From Korarchaeum sp964519515 (GTDB taxonomy: Archaea; Korarchaeota; Korarchaeia; Korarchaeales; Korarchaeaceae), in contig CAZFIJ010000050.1 of the NCBI GenBank assembly GCA_964519515.1, positions 1 to 53,472 on the forward strand: a DNA stretch of 53,472 bases. The letters are read 5' to 3'. The position numbers and the translations under genes were made by a program. Under the pieces are notes generated by a model. That model was not told the DNA's origin and searched no databases. It worked only from the letters and a program-made list of their open reading frames with translations. Numbering within the stretch: the stretch's first letter is position 1; each line of letters begins with the position of its first letter. Of the stretch, positions 40,171-49,585 are shown one piece after another.

Positions 40171-41442
40171 TTGGAGGCGGATCTCTTAGTAGTTGGGGCG
40201 GGAATCTTCGGTCTAGCGACTGCTTATCATTACCTGAGGGAGAATCCAGGGAAGAGCGTTCTCATAGTTGATAGGATGGGAGACGTCGGTCAGGGAGCTA
40301 CGGCTAAGAGCGCAGCTGCTTTTAGGGCTAACTTATTCACATCTCAGACGAATAGATTGCTCGCGGGAACTTCAGTAGATTTCTTCCTCCATGTACAGGA
40401 GAAGGAGGGTTATGACCTAGGAATAATGAAAGTAGGCTACCTAGTGCTCAGGAGCAAGGAGCAGTTCGAGAGAGTATCTGAGGTAGCTGAGATACTGGAG
40501 AAAACGGGGGCCGTCAGGATATACAGGAGAGAGGAGCTTATGGAGAGGCTTGAGATGAATTATGACTTCTCAGGGGATGAGGAGGCTGAGTTACTCAATA
40601 TAATGGATGTGGATTATGGGATCTTCGGTTTCAAGTGCGGTTACATGGATGCCGATAAGCTCGCTTACTACTACAGGGATAGGATAAGGGAGATGGGAGG
40701 AGATTTCCAGTTCAATACGAAGGTCGAGAGAGTGATAGTCGAGCCTGAGGTGAAACTTGGAATACCTAGGGAGCCTAGAGCTTGGCAGAAAGTTAAGTTC
40801 TCTGGTGTTGAGACGAATAAAGGGATTTTGAAGGCGAAAAACTTAGTTCTAGCTGCTGGTGGATGGTCTCACCTTTTACTAGATCCTCTGGGGATAGATT
40901 GTATATCGAAGCCTAAGAAGAGGCAGATATTCACATTGAGGCCCAGGACTGAGGAGCAGAGGGCTCTCTTATACAACCCCAACTTCAATGAGGAGGGAGT
41001 CCTCCCCTTCACGATACTCCCGACTGAGCATTATATAAGGGCCGATAAGAGAGATGGGACCCTTTGGCTCGCTTTCTCTGATGAAATGAGGCCTTATTCG
41101 ACGGATGATGAACCAGAGGAGTCCTTCTACTACGATAATATCTATCCTATCGTTGTGAAGTACTTCCCGCAACTGGAGGGAGCGAGAGTAGATAACATGT
41201 GGGCGGGCCTCTACATGATAAACTCCGTAGATCACAATCCCGTCGTCTTCAAGAGGTCCAATATGGTAGTAGCTACAGGCGATAGTGGTAGCGGCATAAT
41301 GAAAGGGGATGCGATAGGGAGGATAGCATCAGCACTAGTTCAAGGTAAAAGGGAAGCTGAGCTATTCGGAGGGGAAAGGATACCGACAGATAGGTTAGAA
41401 GTGGTCGGTAGATCCCTGGAACCTGAGAATTTCGTTTTCTAA
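40171..41442 (+). CDS. FAD-dependent oxidoreductase of the DAO (sarcosine/amino-acid oxidase) family
   Basis: A 423-residue flavoprotein. The N-terminus LLVVGAGIFGLATAYHYLRE is the FAD dinucleotide loop, and GQGATAKSAAAFRANL and NLVLAAGGWSHLLL are further FAD contacts. The C-terminus has WAGLYMINSVDHNPVV and VVATGDSGSGIMKGDAIGR, as in sarcosine oxidase-like and glycerol-3-phosphate or 2-hydroxyglutarate dehydrogenase-like enzymes. TTG start at 40171 with GGTGAT upstream. Its divergent neighbour is a membrane CCG-domain protein, the same pairing as GlpA with GlpC, so this may be a dehydrogenase that feeds the membrane. The substrate is unknown. Confidence 0.8.
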   Translation: MEADLLVVGAGIFGLATAYHYLRENPGKSVLIVDRMGDVGQGATAKSAAAFRANLFTSQTNRLLAGTSVDFFLHVQEKEGYDLGIMKVGYLVLRSKEQFERVSEVAEILEKTGAVRIYRREELMERLEMNYDFSGDEEAELLNIMDVDYGIFGFKCGYMDADKLAYYYRDRIREMGGDFQFNTKVERVIVEPEVKLGIPREPRAWQKVKFSGVETNKGILKAKNLVLAAGGWSHLLLDPLGIDCISKPKKRQIFTLRPRTEEQRALLYNPNFNEEGVLPFTILPTEHYIRADKRDGTLWLAFSDEMRPYSTDDEPEESFYYDNIYPIVVKYFPQLEGARVDNMWAGLYMINSVDHNPVVFKRSNMVVATGDSGSGIMKGDAIGRIASALVQGKREAELFGGERIPTDRLEVVGRSLEPENFVF

Positions 41443-41524
41443 ATCCCAATTTTTTAACAACAGGATCCTCATAGAACCTTCAGGAACGTTTATTAAGGTT
41501 GAGCGGTCCCCAAGAGGATGCGGT

Positions 41525-42211
41525 ATGAGAAGAGTTGGAGTAGTGATAATTGCCCTGTTAGTAGTAGCGATAATAGCGATCATATTAATGAGTGGATTGG
41601 GAAAAGGCACTACTGGGAGTAGGAGCTTCCAGGAAGCTTATTCCTCTGCTAAGAAGCTCACTTTCTCCTTGGGGAACGGATCGGTTCTGAACTTAGAGGA
41701 GAGCGTCACTCTGACTTACGGGAACGTTACCTCGCCGATAAACAAGACAGTGCAATCCTTCATAATAAGGGATTTTTCTTGGCCGGATTATGAGATATGT
41801 ATATTAAATTACACATCTGAAGCAGATTGTGGGAAAATTTTCTTCCATATGGTAGCATTTCCTAAGGAGCTCGTCGGTGTCTCATCTATAAACCTTCCAT
41901 CCCTCCTCTACGAGAACTTAACGGTCCTAATGGTGAATGAGGGGCTAGTTCAGTTGGAGATGCCCTGGGGGACGAGAACTGCTTATAATTACACGAACGT
42001 TACGATGAATTATCCACTGCAGAACGTCTCCACGATAACGAAGCTTTACGTAGATCCGGAGGAAGGTTACATATTGAGGGGAGATGTCTCCATGGCTAAA
42101 GGCGATATATCGATGACTTATACATATAGGTTGGCTTCGAAACCGGAGCCTAAAGGCGGATTCCAGATAAATAAGCCCGAGAGATGGGATTGGGAGCGAG
42201 GCTCACCTTGA
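41525..42211 (+). CDS. Signal-anchored extracytoplasmic protein rich in glycosylation sequons
   Basis: A 228-residue protein. Residues 4-24 form one strongly hydrophobic anchor after MRR; the rest is soluble and beta-rich. It has eight N-x-S/T sequons (NGS, NVT, NKT, NYT, NLT, NYT, NVT, NVS), a high density consistent with a glycosylated surface protein. Two cysteines (about residues 89 and 99) could form a disulfide. No homologous family was recognised. It stands alone between the FAD oxidoreductase and an unknown gene. Confidence 0.7.
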   Translation: MRRVGVVIIALLVVAIIAIILMSGLGKGTTGSRSFQEAYSSAKKLTFSLGNGSVLNLEESVTLTYGNVTSPINKTVQSFIIRDFSWPDYEICILNYTSEADCGKIFFHMVAFPKELVGVSSINLPSLLYENLTVLMVNEGLVQLEMPWGTRTAYNYTNVTMNYPLQNVSTITKLYVDPEEGYILRGDVSMAKGDISMTYTYRLASKPEPKGGFQINKPERWDWERGSP

Positions 42212-42312
42212 AGATTACGTAAATCGTCCCATTTCCTGTTGAAAATTTTGTAGTAGAGGTTTATATTCGCAACATTTATGAGTAATTCTCGGGATTATGG
42301 AGGGGGTGAAAA

Positions 42313-42888
42313 TTGCTACCCGAAGTGATAGATCTACTCTGCATACCTGTATTGATGAATGAAGTCCCATTAAAGGGAGTTAGTGATGATGAGGCAGCAA
42401 AAATAGCTTCTAGGGTAAGAAGGGCAATTCCAGTGCTATCTGGAGTTAAGGTAGTGATAATACCGGCCCTCTATTACTTGACGGACATCCTGAGCAGGAT
42501 GACTCTAGATGAGATAACAGTGAACTCAGCTTCGATGATAGAGCTCATGGAGAGGAGGGGTTTGAGCTCCGAAATATACGTTTTCAATCCCTACTCCTCT
42601 AACGGGATAATACCGATTCCGAGTAAATTTGGAGGTAGTGCTGGGGGAATCAACTGGGCAGTGATACCTATCATAGTGCTCGGAAATAACTACATAGATC
42701 CAGCTGCATACGAACTAGAGGATGAGGATCTAGATATAGCTTTGGACGATCTAGAGAATGTGCTCTCAGAGATCTATGGAGCATCGATGTTGAAAGTCTT
42801 CCCTCCGACTTTAATAGAGGATTTGATAGATCTAATAGACTCAGTGGAGGTTTATCAAGGAAAAGACTTGGAGACATCAGCCGGTTGA
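42313..42888 (+). CDS. Conserved-looking cytoplasmic protein of unknown function
   Basis: A 191-residue protein that I do not recognise. It begins at TTG 42313, behind the strong ribosome-binding sequence GGAGGGGGTG. There is no signal peptide. It has alpha/beta character, with strands VKVVIIPALYYL and WAVIPIIVLGNNYI, a glycine-rich loop KFGGSAGGINW, and an acidic C-terminal half (ELEDEDLDIALDDLENVL). AT-rich sequence at 42250-42275 may hold its promoter. Its neighbours give no clue. Confidence 0.7.
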   Translation: MLPEVIDLLCIPVLMNEVPLKGVSDDEAAKIASRVRRAIPVLSGVKVVIIPALYYLTDILSRMTLDEITVNSASMIELMERRGLSSEIYVFNPYSSNGIIPIPSKFGGSAGGINWAVIPIIVLGNNYIDPAAYELEDEDLDIALDDLENVLSEIYGASMLKVFPPTLIEDLIDLIDSVEVYQGKDLETSAG

Positions 42889-42907
42889 ATTAATTCATTT
42901 AAAAGAG

Positions 42908-44323
42908 TCATCCAGAGAGTTCCTTTCCCATGTAAAAGGATCCCCTCACTTTCTTATACCCCAACCTCCTGAAGTACTCCCTAGCCCCTATCCCAGAGAT
43001 AACTAATATCTTTTTCATCCCGAGCTCCGATGATATCCTCTCAGCTTCCCTCACTAAGCTCGCTCCGTACCCTCTATGCTGAGCATCCTCTCCAGAGCTC
43101 ATGCCTAGGGGCACCATCCTCCCGTAGACATGCAGCTCCCTTATCAAGCTCGTCCTCTCATCCACTTCCCACCTATGGGCTAGGGGGGAGGGGATCCTCA
43201 ACCTGAGTATCCCGATGAGCACATCATTCCTATCGACAACTGAAAGGAAGAACTCAGTCCCTCCGCTCGCTTCATATTCTATGAACTCGATCCTCGTTGA
43301 TGAATAATCAGGAGAGAGCCCTTTATGAGCTACCCTACCCGCTTCCCTGAACCTTATTTCCTCCACTTTGATACCACTTTTCAAAAGCTTCTCCTCCACG
43401 ATCTGCCTCAAATTCCTCCTCTTAGGACCCGCAGCTATAAAATCTCCAGGTATATCCCTCTGGACATGTTGAAGTCTGATCCATCTCGGCATCATGGGGA
43501 GGGCCTTGCTCAGGAACTCCTCGAACTCCTCGTCCGTGAGCCCTTCATATTCTCCCCTCTTCCACATATCATATAGCGGAGTCCCGGGGATCACGAGAGT
43601 AGGATATATCTTCAGCATATCCGGCCTGAAAGATGGATCGCTTAAGACAGTCCTTAGGGCCTCCAAATCCCTATCCAAATCGCTTCCAGGTAATCCAGGC
43701 ATTAGATGGTAACCTAACTTGTAAGCGGAATCCTTAAGGATCCTCGTGGCTACTATCGTATCTAGAGTGGAGTGACCCCTCCTCACCCTCTCTAGGACAT
43801 CCTCGTAAATGGATTGGACTCCTAACTCCACTCTAGTGAACCCTAGATAGAGCATCTTATCTACGTGATCCTCCATCGCCCAATCGGGCCTGGTCTCCAG
43901 AGTCATAGCGACGCATCTAACGGATGAAGTCTCATTCAACTCTTGAGCTTCTATCAAGTTCCTAGATCTCACTTCCGGCCCCATGTAGGAGTTCATAGCA
44001 TCTAAGGCCCTTTTCACGAACCACTCTTGGTAATCGAAGGGCTGGGCATTGAAAGTACCTCCCATTACGATGAGCTCCACTTTAGAGGGATGTACCCCTA
44101 TACTCGAGAAATCCATCAGCCTCTGGGTCACTTGAAGGTAGGGATCGTAATTCAACTTAGAGCCCCTGATCACGATAGGGCTCCTCTCGACATAGCTCTG
44201 CGGTGTCTCCCCGCCGCCTGGGCAGTATATACACCTCCCATGAGGGCAAGGGAATGGTCTAGCTGCTATCGATACTACAGCAACACCAGAAGCTATCCTG
44301 GATTTACTGGCTCCCCTCAGCAT
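42908..44323 (-). CDS. elp3: Elp3 tRNA uridine-34 modifying enzyme
   Basis: A 471-residue protein with a radical-SAM domain followed by a GNAT domain. The cluster ligands are C26, C31 and C34 (CPHGRCIYCPGG). ELIVMGGTFNAQP, LETRPDWAM and RVELGVQSIYEDVL follow. The C-terminal acetyltransferase has GEDAQHRGYGASLVREAE for acetyl-CoA. The enzyme puts a carboxymethyl precursor on C5 of wobble uridine in tRNA. The N-terminal tRNA-binding extension is short: only about 12 residues precede SGVAVVSI, and a TAG two codons before the ATG prevents a longer protein. Confidence 0.95.
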   Translation of the reverse strand: MLRGASKSRIASGVAVVSIAARPFPCPHGRCIYCPGGGETPQSYVERSPIVIRGSKLNYDPYLQVTQRLMDFSSIGVHPSKVELIVMGGTFNAQPFDYQEWFVKRALDAMNSYMGPEVRSRNLIEAQELNETSSVRCVAMTLETRPDWAMEDHVDKMLYLGFTRVELGVQSIYEDVLERVRRGHSTLDTIVATRILKDSAYKLGYHLMPGLPGSDLDRDLEALRTVLSDPSFRPDMLKIYPTLVIPGTPLYDMWKRGEYEGLTDEEFEEFLSKALPMMPRWIRLQHVQRDIPGDFIAAGPKRRNLRQIVEEKLLKSGIKVEEIRFREAGRVAHKGLSPDYSSTRIEFIEYEASGGTEFFLSVVDRNDVLIGILRLRIPSPLAHRWEVDERTSLIRELHVYGRMVPLGMSSGEDAQHRGYGASLVREAERISSELGMKKILVISGIGAREYFRRLGYKKVRGSFYMGKELSG

Positions 44324-44364
44324 CCTCTACTTCAATGAGCAGTTAATGATAAATATTCAGAGGA

Positions 44365-45750
44365 TCATTGAGAGGGCTTTCCAGCCAATTTTCTCGCGAG
44401 ATCTATCAATCTCTTCTCACTTTCCATCTTCTCCGCTTCATATTCCACTAACCTCGATATATCATCTCTCAGCAACCTCTTCCTCGCCTCTAGCTCCCCC
44501 TTCAAGCTCTCAGGATCGGGGCCACCCCTGACCTTGACTTCATAAGAACTGGGAAGCTCCATCCCCAGGGAATGGGCAGCCCTCCTCAGATCCCATCCGG
44601 ATTCCCTCAAAGCAGACGCTAGGATAGAATGAGCCTCCCTATAGCTTATCCCTCTCCTCCTAACGAGCTCCTCCGCGACGAACTGAGCTAGAGTTATCTC
44701 GATCTCACTTTCCTTGAATCTCGCTCTCTTGATGAGGTCTGAGAGGACCTTCAAAGACTCCTTCGTGGTATTAATTGCCCTCAGGAATGGTTCATTCGTC
44801 TCCTGAATGTCCAGATTGTACCCACTGGGGAGCCCCTTCATCACGGAAAGTATTGTGAAGTGGCACCCGATCACCTCTCCAGCTTTAGCCCTGATCACCT
44901 CCAATGTCACGGGGTTCCTCTTCTGCGGCATTATGCTGCTAGTTGAGACGTGCTCATCGGGGAGTTCAACTAAGCTGAAGTTCGGAGTCGACCATATTAT
45001 CAAGTCCTCACAGACCCTACTCAAAACGACCATGAGGGAGGATATTATCCCGAGTAATATCGTCTCAAAGGACCTGCTTCCCGTCGCTAAAAGAGTATTG
45101 CTCTCCACACCTGAGAATCCCAGGAGATCAGCTAACCTCCCCCTATCTATGGGAACTGAGCTCCCGGCAGCTGGCCCCGAGCCCAAGGGACATAAGTCAA
45201 CTACCTCCCTCATGGCGTGCCAAATCGATCTATAATGATGGGAGAGTTCGTACTCTATCGAAAGTAAGTAATGGGATACTGTAGATGGTTGAGCGGGTTG
45301 CGAGTGAGTGAAAGCAGGTATCTTCTTCTCGAGATTCACGAACGCTGAGTTTATCAGAGAATCCCTCAACCTATTGATCTCCCAGAGCAGGGAGATGAGC
45401 TCCCTTATCGTCACGTAGCGAAGAGCTGTAGCGACTTGATCGTTCCTGCTCTTCCCATAAGCGAGCCATCCACCTAGATTTCCAGCTCTCTCAATTATCC
45501 AACTCTCCAGAGCTTCGTGAACGTCCTCGAAGCCTCTCGAGAGTATCTCATCCTCTCTATTGAGGGCTTCTAGGAGGAGCGAGATAGTCAATGCAGCCTC
45601 CTTCGGGATCAAACCGGATTCAAAAAGATGTATTTGATGGGCCAGAGCCGTGAGTACAGTGGCCCTGAATATCCTCCTATCGGAATCTATCGATGATATG
45701 AACTTAGTGAGCCAATCGCTCTGATCTCCCAACCCTGGCTTCCTGTACAT
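44365..45750 (-). CDS. argH: Argininosuccinate lyase
   Basis: A 461-residue fumarase-superfamily enzyme that splits argininosuccinate into arginine and fumarate. The signature SSIMPQKRNPVTLEVIRAK is intact; SRNDQVATALRY and FTHSQPAQPSTVSHYLL with the catalytic histidine are present. The start ATG lies behind GAGGAG and overlaps argG by 47 bases. It is the last gene of the argG-argH pair. Confidence 0.96.
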   Translation of the reverse strand: MYRKPGLGDQSDWLTKFISSIDSDRRIFRATVLTALAHQIHLFESGLIPKEAALTISLLLEALNREDEILSRGFEDVHEALESWIIERAGNLGGWLAYGKSRNDQVATALRYVTIRELISLLWEINRLRDSLINSAFVNLEKKIPAFTHSQPAQPSTVSHYLLSIEYELSHHYRSIWHAMREVVDLCPLGSGPAAGSSVPIDRGRLADLLGFSGVESNTLLATGSRSFETILLGIISSLMVVLSRVCEDLIIWSTPNFSLVELPDEHVSTSSIMPQKRNPVTLEVIRAKAGEVIGCHFTILSVMKGLPSGYNLDIQETNEPFLRAINTTKESLKVLSDLIKRARFKESEIEITLAQFVAEELVRRRGISYREAHSILASALRESGWDLRRAAHSLGMELPSSYEVKVRGGPDPESLKGELEARKRLLRDDISRLVEYEAEKMESEKRLIDLARKLAGKPSQ

Positions 45751-46993
45751 TCCTCCTCACTGCCCTCGCTGTCACTGAATATAAACCCCATGCGTTGATG
45801 AAGCCCCTAGCTTCTTCATCCGTGGGGTACCATCCCTCATCGTAACCAGCGATCTTCAAGTCATATAACATATAATCCGATCTCCTCCCGATGACAGACA
45901 GGGTCCCTTTGAATAATTTCAGCTTCACCTCACCGCACACATACTTATTCATGCCTTTTATCAGTTCCTGGAGACTCTCCCTCAGCGGCTCGCCCCAAAG
46001 CCCCTCATAAACTAAATTCGTCCATTCCCTATCAGCTATCTCCTTAAATGAGAGCTCTCTCCTGGTTAAAATAGCTTTCTCAAGGTCCTTGTGAGCTTTT
46101 ATTAGTGTGATAGCAGCGGGGGCTTCATAAACCTCCCTGCTCTTGAACCCGATGACCCTGCTCTCCATATGATCTATCCTCCCGACGCCGTGCTTCCCAA
46201 CTATATAGTTCAACTCGATCACGAGATCGCTTAGCTTCATTCTCTCATCATTCAAAGCTACTGGAATACCCTCATCGAATTCTATCTCTATGTACTCCGG
46301 TTCATCAGGAGCTCTCTCGGGTCGGGAGGTCCACTCGAACGCATCCTCAGGTGGTTCGTTCCAGGGCTCCTCTATGGCTCCGCCCTCTATACTCCTCCCC
46401 CAGATGTTGGAATCTATAGAGTACTTCTTATGACTCTCTGGAATCCTCAAACCCCTGGATGCAGCGTAATCCAATTCCTGCTTCCTAGTCCACCTCCATA
46501 TCCTAGTGGGAGCTATTACCTTGAGCTCGGGATTGAGGGATCTGACTGTGACATCGAACCTGATTTGATCGTTCCCCTTAGATGTGCAACCATGAGCTAC
46601 AGCATCAGCTCTCTCCCTCTCAGCTATCTCAACTAGCTTAGAAGCTATCAAGGGCCTCGATAGGGAGCTGGAAATAGGGTACTCGCCCTCATACAATGCA
46701 TTAGCCATTATAGCTGGGGCTACGTAACCCTCAGCGAACTCATCTATGAGATTGAGGCTGTAATGCTTCGAGGATCCCGCTTCGTAAGCTCTCCTCTCTA
46801 TCTCATCCAGCTCAGCTCCTTGCCCTAGCTCAGCTGTGAAAGTGATCACCTCGACTCCCTGTTCCTCGAACCACTTTATGGCTACAGTAGTATCTAGGCC
46901 TCCTGAATATGCTAGAACTACCTTGGAGACGTCATAACTTAAACGAGGAATCTCCGGTAACTCACAATACTCACCTGAGGCCCCGGCCTCCAT
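45704..46993 (-). CDS. argG: Argininosuccinate synthase
   Basis: A 429-residue ATP-dependent ligase that joins citrulline to aspartate. The PP-loop is VVLAYSGGLDTTVAIKW, followed by HGCTSKGNDQIRFDVT and SIEGGAIEEPW. The first 25 residues before the loop are longer than usual, and no later standard start exists in this frame. A TATA-like CTTTTTATAC (minus strand, about 47000-47010) is very close to the ATG, which would put transcription start inside this extension. The neighbours upstream are a glutamate-synthase-like and an asparagine-synthetase-like gene. Confidence 0.95.
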   Translation of the reverse strand: MEAGASGEYCELPEIPRLSYDVSKVVLAYSGGLDTTVAIKWFEEQGVEVITFTAELGQGAELDEIERRAYEAGSSKHYSLNLIDEFAEGYVAPAIMANALYEGEYPISSSLSRPLIASKLVEIAERERADAVAHGCTSKGNDQIRFDVTVRSLNPELKVIAPTRIWRWTRKQELDYAASRGLRIPESHKKYSIDSNIWGRSIEGGAIEEPWNEPPEDAFEWTSRPERAPDEPEYIEIEFDEGIPVALNDERMKLSDLVIELNYIVGKHGVGRIDHMESRVIGFKSREVYEAPAAITLIKAHKDLEKAILTRRELSFKEIADREWTNLVYEGLWGEPLRESLQELIKGMNKYVCGEVKLKLFKGTLSVIGRRSDYMLYDLKIAGYDEGWYPTDEEARGFINAWGLYSVTARAVRRNVQEARVGRSERLAH

Positions 46994-47041
46994 CTAGTAT
47001 AAAAAGTTAACTTGCAGTTATCAATGCATTTGCGTAGGGGC

Positions 47042-48454
47042 TCACGCTCGTCTATTACGCGAAGACGGAGGCTCAAGCTCATATTCAGCTTCTCTCAGTC
47101 TATCACATGGTATGATCTCCCAATTCTCTGGGACGGTCCTTGGGGCGTAGATATACCTTATCCCGAATAGATCCGCTAGCTCCTTACTTAAAGAACATAC
47201 ATCTTCCTTACAAATCTTATTCACATTATACTTACCCAGAGCAGATGCTAGGATCTTTATCTCAACTTCAACACTCTCCAAGTAGTTCATCACGCCCTTC
47301 TTGCATCCCTCCCCCTTGATCGCTACCTTGAGCAGATTTCCACTCAGCCCTCTGAGGGTCTCCCTGATGGACTTCCTCCTCAAGAATCCGCTGAACTTCG
47401 ACCCAATTAAGCAAGCGTAGGTAATAGGCCCCCCGAGGGAGACAGCATCAGCCCCTAAAGCGATCGATTTCAAGATATGGGAACCATCATAAAGAGCCCC
47501 TGCTATTATCATGCTGGTCTCGATCCCCCTCTCCCTAGCTCTAGATATTGAGGCCAGACAAACTACAGTTGTGATCCTCGTGCTAGTGATAGAGCTCATT
47601 CCAGCTCCCTCTCCTATCGTTATCGCATCAACTCCTTCCCTGCTAGCGATCTCTATCACTCTATCGAGGTCGCGGTAAGGCCCAGTCCTCAGGAATACCT
47701 TGACCCTGGGGAAGTTGTTCCTCAAGAGCCTTATTCTGCTCACTAATATATCCTCAGTGAAAGTCCTGGGGGAAGAATATCTCCCCCTCGAGGCTCTCTT
47801 CAGATCATCCATGAATTTATTTGAGTTTGAGGGATCTTTCCTCGAGAGGTAACTCCCTAAATCTGGTCTTTCTCCCTGATCAGCTTTTATCTCGAAAGCT
47901 AAGAGCCCCTCCTCTATGTATGGATCGAAATCGGGATCACTGTAGATCCTCTCCCAGAGCTTCAGGTCCTCATCCTCAACGCCCTGCTGTATTATCAGCC
48001 CACCATATTCATCTCTGAGGTTCTCTAGGTAGGAGAGAGCCCTCTCCTTGAAAGACAGTTGATCAGTCGATCTGACATCATATCCCCGCTTGGAAGCGAT
48101 ATCCTCACATAAGGAATAAGCGATGCCCACCTCAGCGCAGGCCTCAGCTATCCTCGGTCCTGAGAGATCCGCTATCTCTCCTCCCGTAGGAGCGTATATC
48201 ACAGGAATCCTCAACTTGAAGCCGCCTACTCCTACTTCCGTATTGACATCGATGTATAGAGGCTCTCTCAGAAGCTCAATCCCTTTCTCTAACCTCTGAG
48301 GAGTGAATAGAGGGGGTAGAAGGAGTATATCATCGAGAAAGGATTCCATCGGCTCATGAACATCGATCCCTAAGGTGAACTCATCCTCCAAGGGGCGAAG
48401 GGAAGCCCTCCCGAGCTTCGCTCTCCTGAATATCTCCTCTATAGGGTAGCTCAT
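47042..48454 (-). CDS. Stand-alone glutamate-synthase FMN domain protein
   Basis: A 470-residue TIM-barrel protein like the central FMN domain of glutamate synthase (GltB). FEIKADQGERPDLGSYL matches the conserved substrate loop, ITIGEGAGMSS the phosphate-binding part, and IAGALYDGSHILKSIALGADAVSLGGP the FMN phosphate site. The glutaminase domain and the FAD subunit GltD are missing. A cysteine-containing C-terminal region (CKKGVMNY and KICKEDVC) could hold an iron-sulfur centre. Archaeal short GltB forms work with separate partners; none is here. The ATG overlaps the upstream gene's stop. Confidence 0.8.
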   Translation of the reverse strand: MSYPIEEIFRRAKLGRASLRPLEDEFTLGIDVHEPMESFLDDILLLPPLFTPQRLEKGIELLREPLYIDVNTEVGVGGFKLRIPVIYAPTGGEIADLSGPRIAEACAEVGIAYSLCEDIASKRGYDVRSTDQLSFKERALSYLENLRDEYGGLIIQQGVEDEDLKLWERIYSDPDFDPYIEEGLLAFEIKADQGERPDLGSYLSRKDPSNSNKFMDDLKRASRGRYSSPRTFTEDILVSRIRLLRNNFPRVKVFLRTGPYRDLDRVIEIASREGVDAITIGEGAGMSSITSTRITTVVCLASISRARERGIETSMIIAGALYDGSHILKSIALGADAVSLGGPITYACLIGSKFSGFLRRKSIRETLRGLSGNLLKVAIKGEGCKKGVMNYLESVEVEIKILASALGKYNVNKICKEDVCSLSKELADLFGIRYIYAPRTVPENWEIIPCDRLREAEYELEPPSSRNRRA

Positions 48455-49572
48455 GGTGAGTGCACCCCCGGTACTTTAGGAGCTGGTCTAGCTAAGTGAA
48501 CGGATGGTAGATCGCAGATGTACTTGACTAATCTCTCCATACCTATCCCAAATCCAGCTGTCGGTCTTCCATGGTCCCTGAGGAACTCGAGGTACCACTT
48601 ATACAATTCTGGGTTCTCACCAGTCTCCCTCATCCTCGCGAAGACTCTGGATGCATCGTATTCTCTCGCAGCCCCAGATGATAACTCCCCATGCCCTTCA
48701 GCAGCTAGTAGATCGAAGTCCATCAGGACCCCAGGTCTGTCCGGATATTCGCGATCGTAGAAACCCCTAGCTCCCTTGGGATAATCTTGGATGAAGAAAG
48801 GCTGCTCATTTATCTTAGAGAGGTACCATTCCCACTCCCAAGGTATCTCAGCCTTGTAACTCAATCTTCTCTCTGGTTTCTTGACGTTAAATCTCTTCTC
48901 AAGCTCCTCTATTACTTCCTTGCGTCTCGCGTGCTCCATCAATATATTTATAGCTTCCTCATGAGTCATCCTCCTGAGAGGAAGGCTTATTTCCGGTAGA
49001 GAGACCCTCTTAGATCCGAAAAATTCCCATATCCTCTTGAGACGATCCTCATAATCCCTCAAATGATCTATGACGTGCTTGATCAGTCTCTCAGCTATCT
49101 TCATGACCTCCAGGTGATCGGCGTCTCTCACCTCTAAATCGACTTGAACGAACTCGACTAAATGTCTCCCCGTCCTCCCAGCATCTAGAGGCTCGTGCCT
49201 TAAGTTAGGGTAGAAGAAGTATACCTTCCCCTCCTCCATAGCTGCAGCTAGTAGTTGCTTGTAGAGTATCCCGCTCCTCATTATCCTGTATTCCTTACCA
49301 TAATAAGGGATCCTGAATTCGTAAGCCCCCCTAGTCCCAGGATCCGTCACCGGACCTATCATTATCGGATCGAACTCAACGAATCCTTCCTTATCTAGGA
49401 AATCCCTTATAGCCCTAGCTATAATGTGTCTGAACCTGTAGACTTCCTGCATTATGGGGTGACTCACTATCCTGAATATGCCCTCTGAGAAAGCTTCGGG
49501 CTCTATCGGAATATCCTCTCTCGTTATCATAATGAGCACATCTACGCTCTCAAATATAAGGCTTATCATCAA
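48451..49572 (-). CDS. Asparagine-synthetase-like paralogue of AsnRS (class II synthetase core)
   Basis: A 373-residue protein with only the class II aminoacyl-tRNA synthetase catalytic core. Motif 2 is in the YFFYPNLRHEPLDAGRTGRH region, and motif 3 is GFGIGMERLVKYI. GHGELSSGAAREYD is the active-site segment. The N-terminal anticodon-binding OB domain of true Asp/AsnRS is absent. This is the layout of the archaeal asparagine synthetase related to AsnRS. The flanking glutamate-synthase-like, argG and argH genes support an amino-acid role. The likely start is ATG 49530 (MITRED), as the first 14 residues are hydrophobic and precede the usual N-terminus. Confidence 0.75.
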   Translation of the reverse strand: MMISLIFESVDVLIMITREDIPIEPEAFSEGIFRIVSHPIMQEVYRFRHIIARAIRDFLDKEGFVEFDPIMIGPVTDPGTRGAYEFRIPYYGKEYRIMRSGILYKQLLAAAMEEGKVYFFYPNLRHEPLDAGRTGRHLVEFVQVDLEVRDADHLEVMKIAERLIKHVIDHLRDYEDRLKRIWEFFGSKRVSLPEISLPLRRMTHEEAINILMEHARRKEVIEELEKRFNVKKPERRLSYKAEIPWEWEWYLSKINEQPFFIQDYPKGARGFYDREYPDRPGVLMDFDLLAAEGHGELSSGAAREYDASRVFARMRETGENPELYKWYLEFLRDHGRPTAGFGIGMERLVKYICDLPSVHLARPAPKVPGVHSP

Positions 49573-49585
49573 AATTACCTATCTT

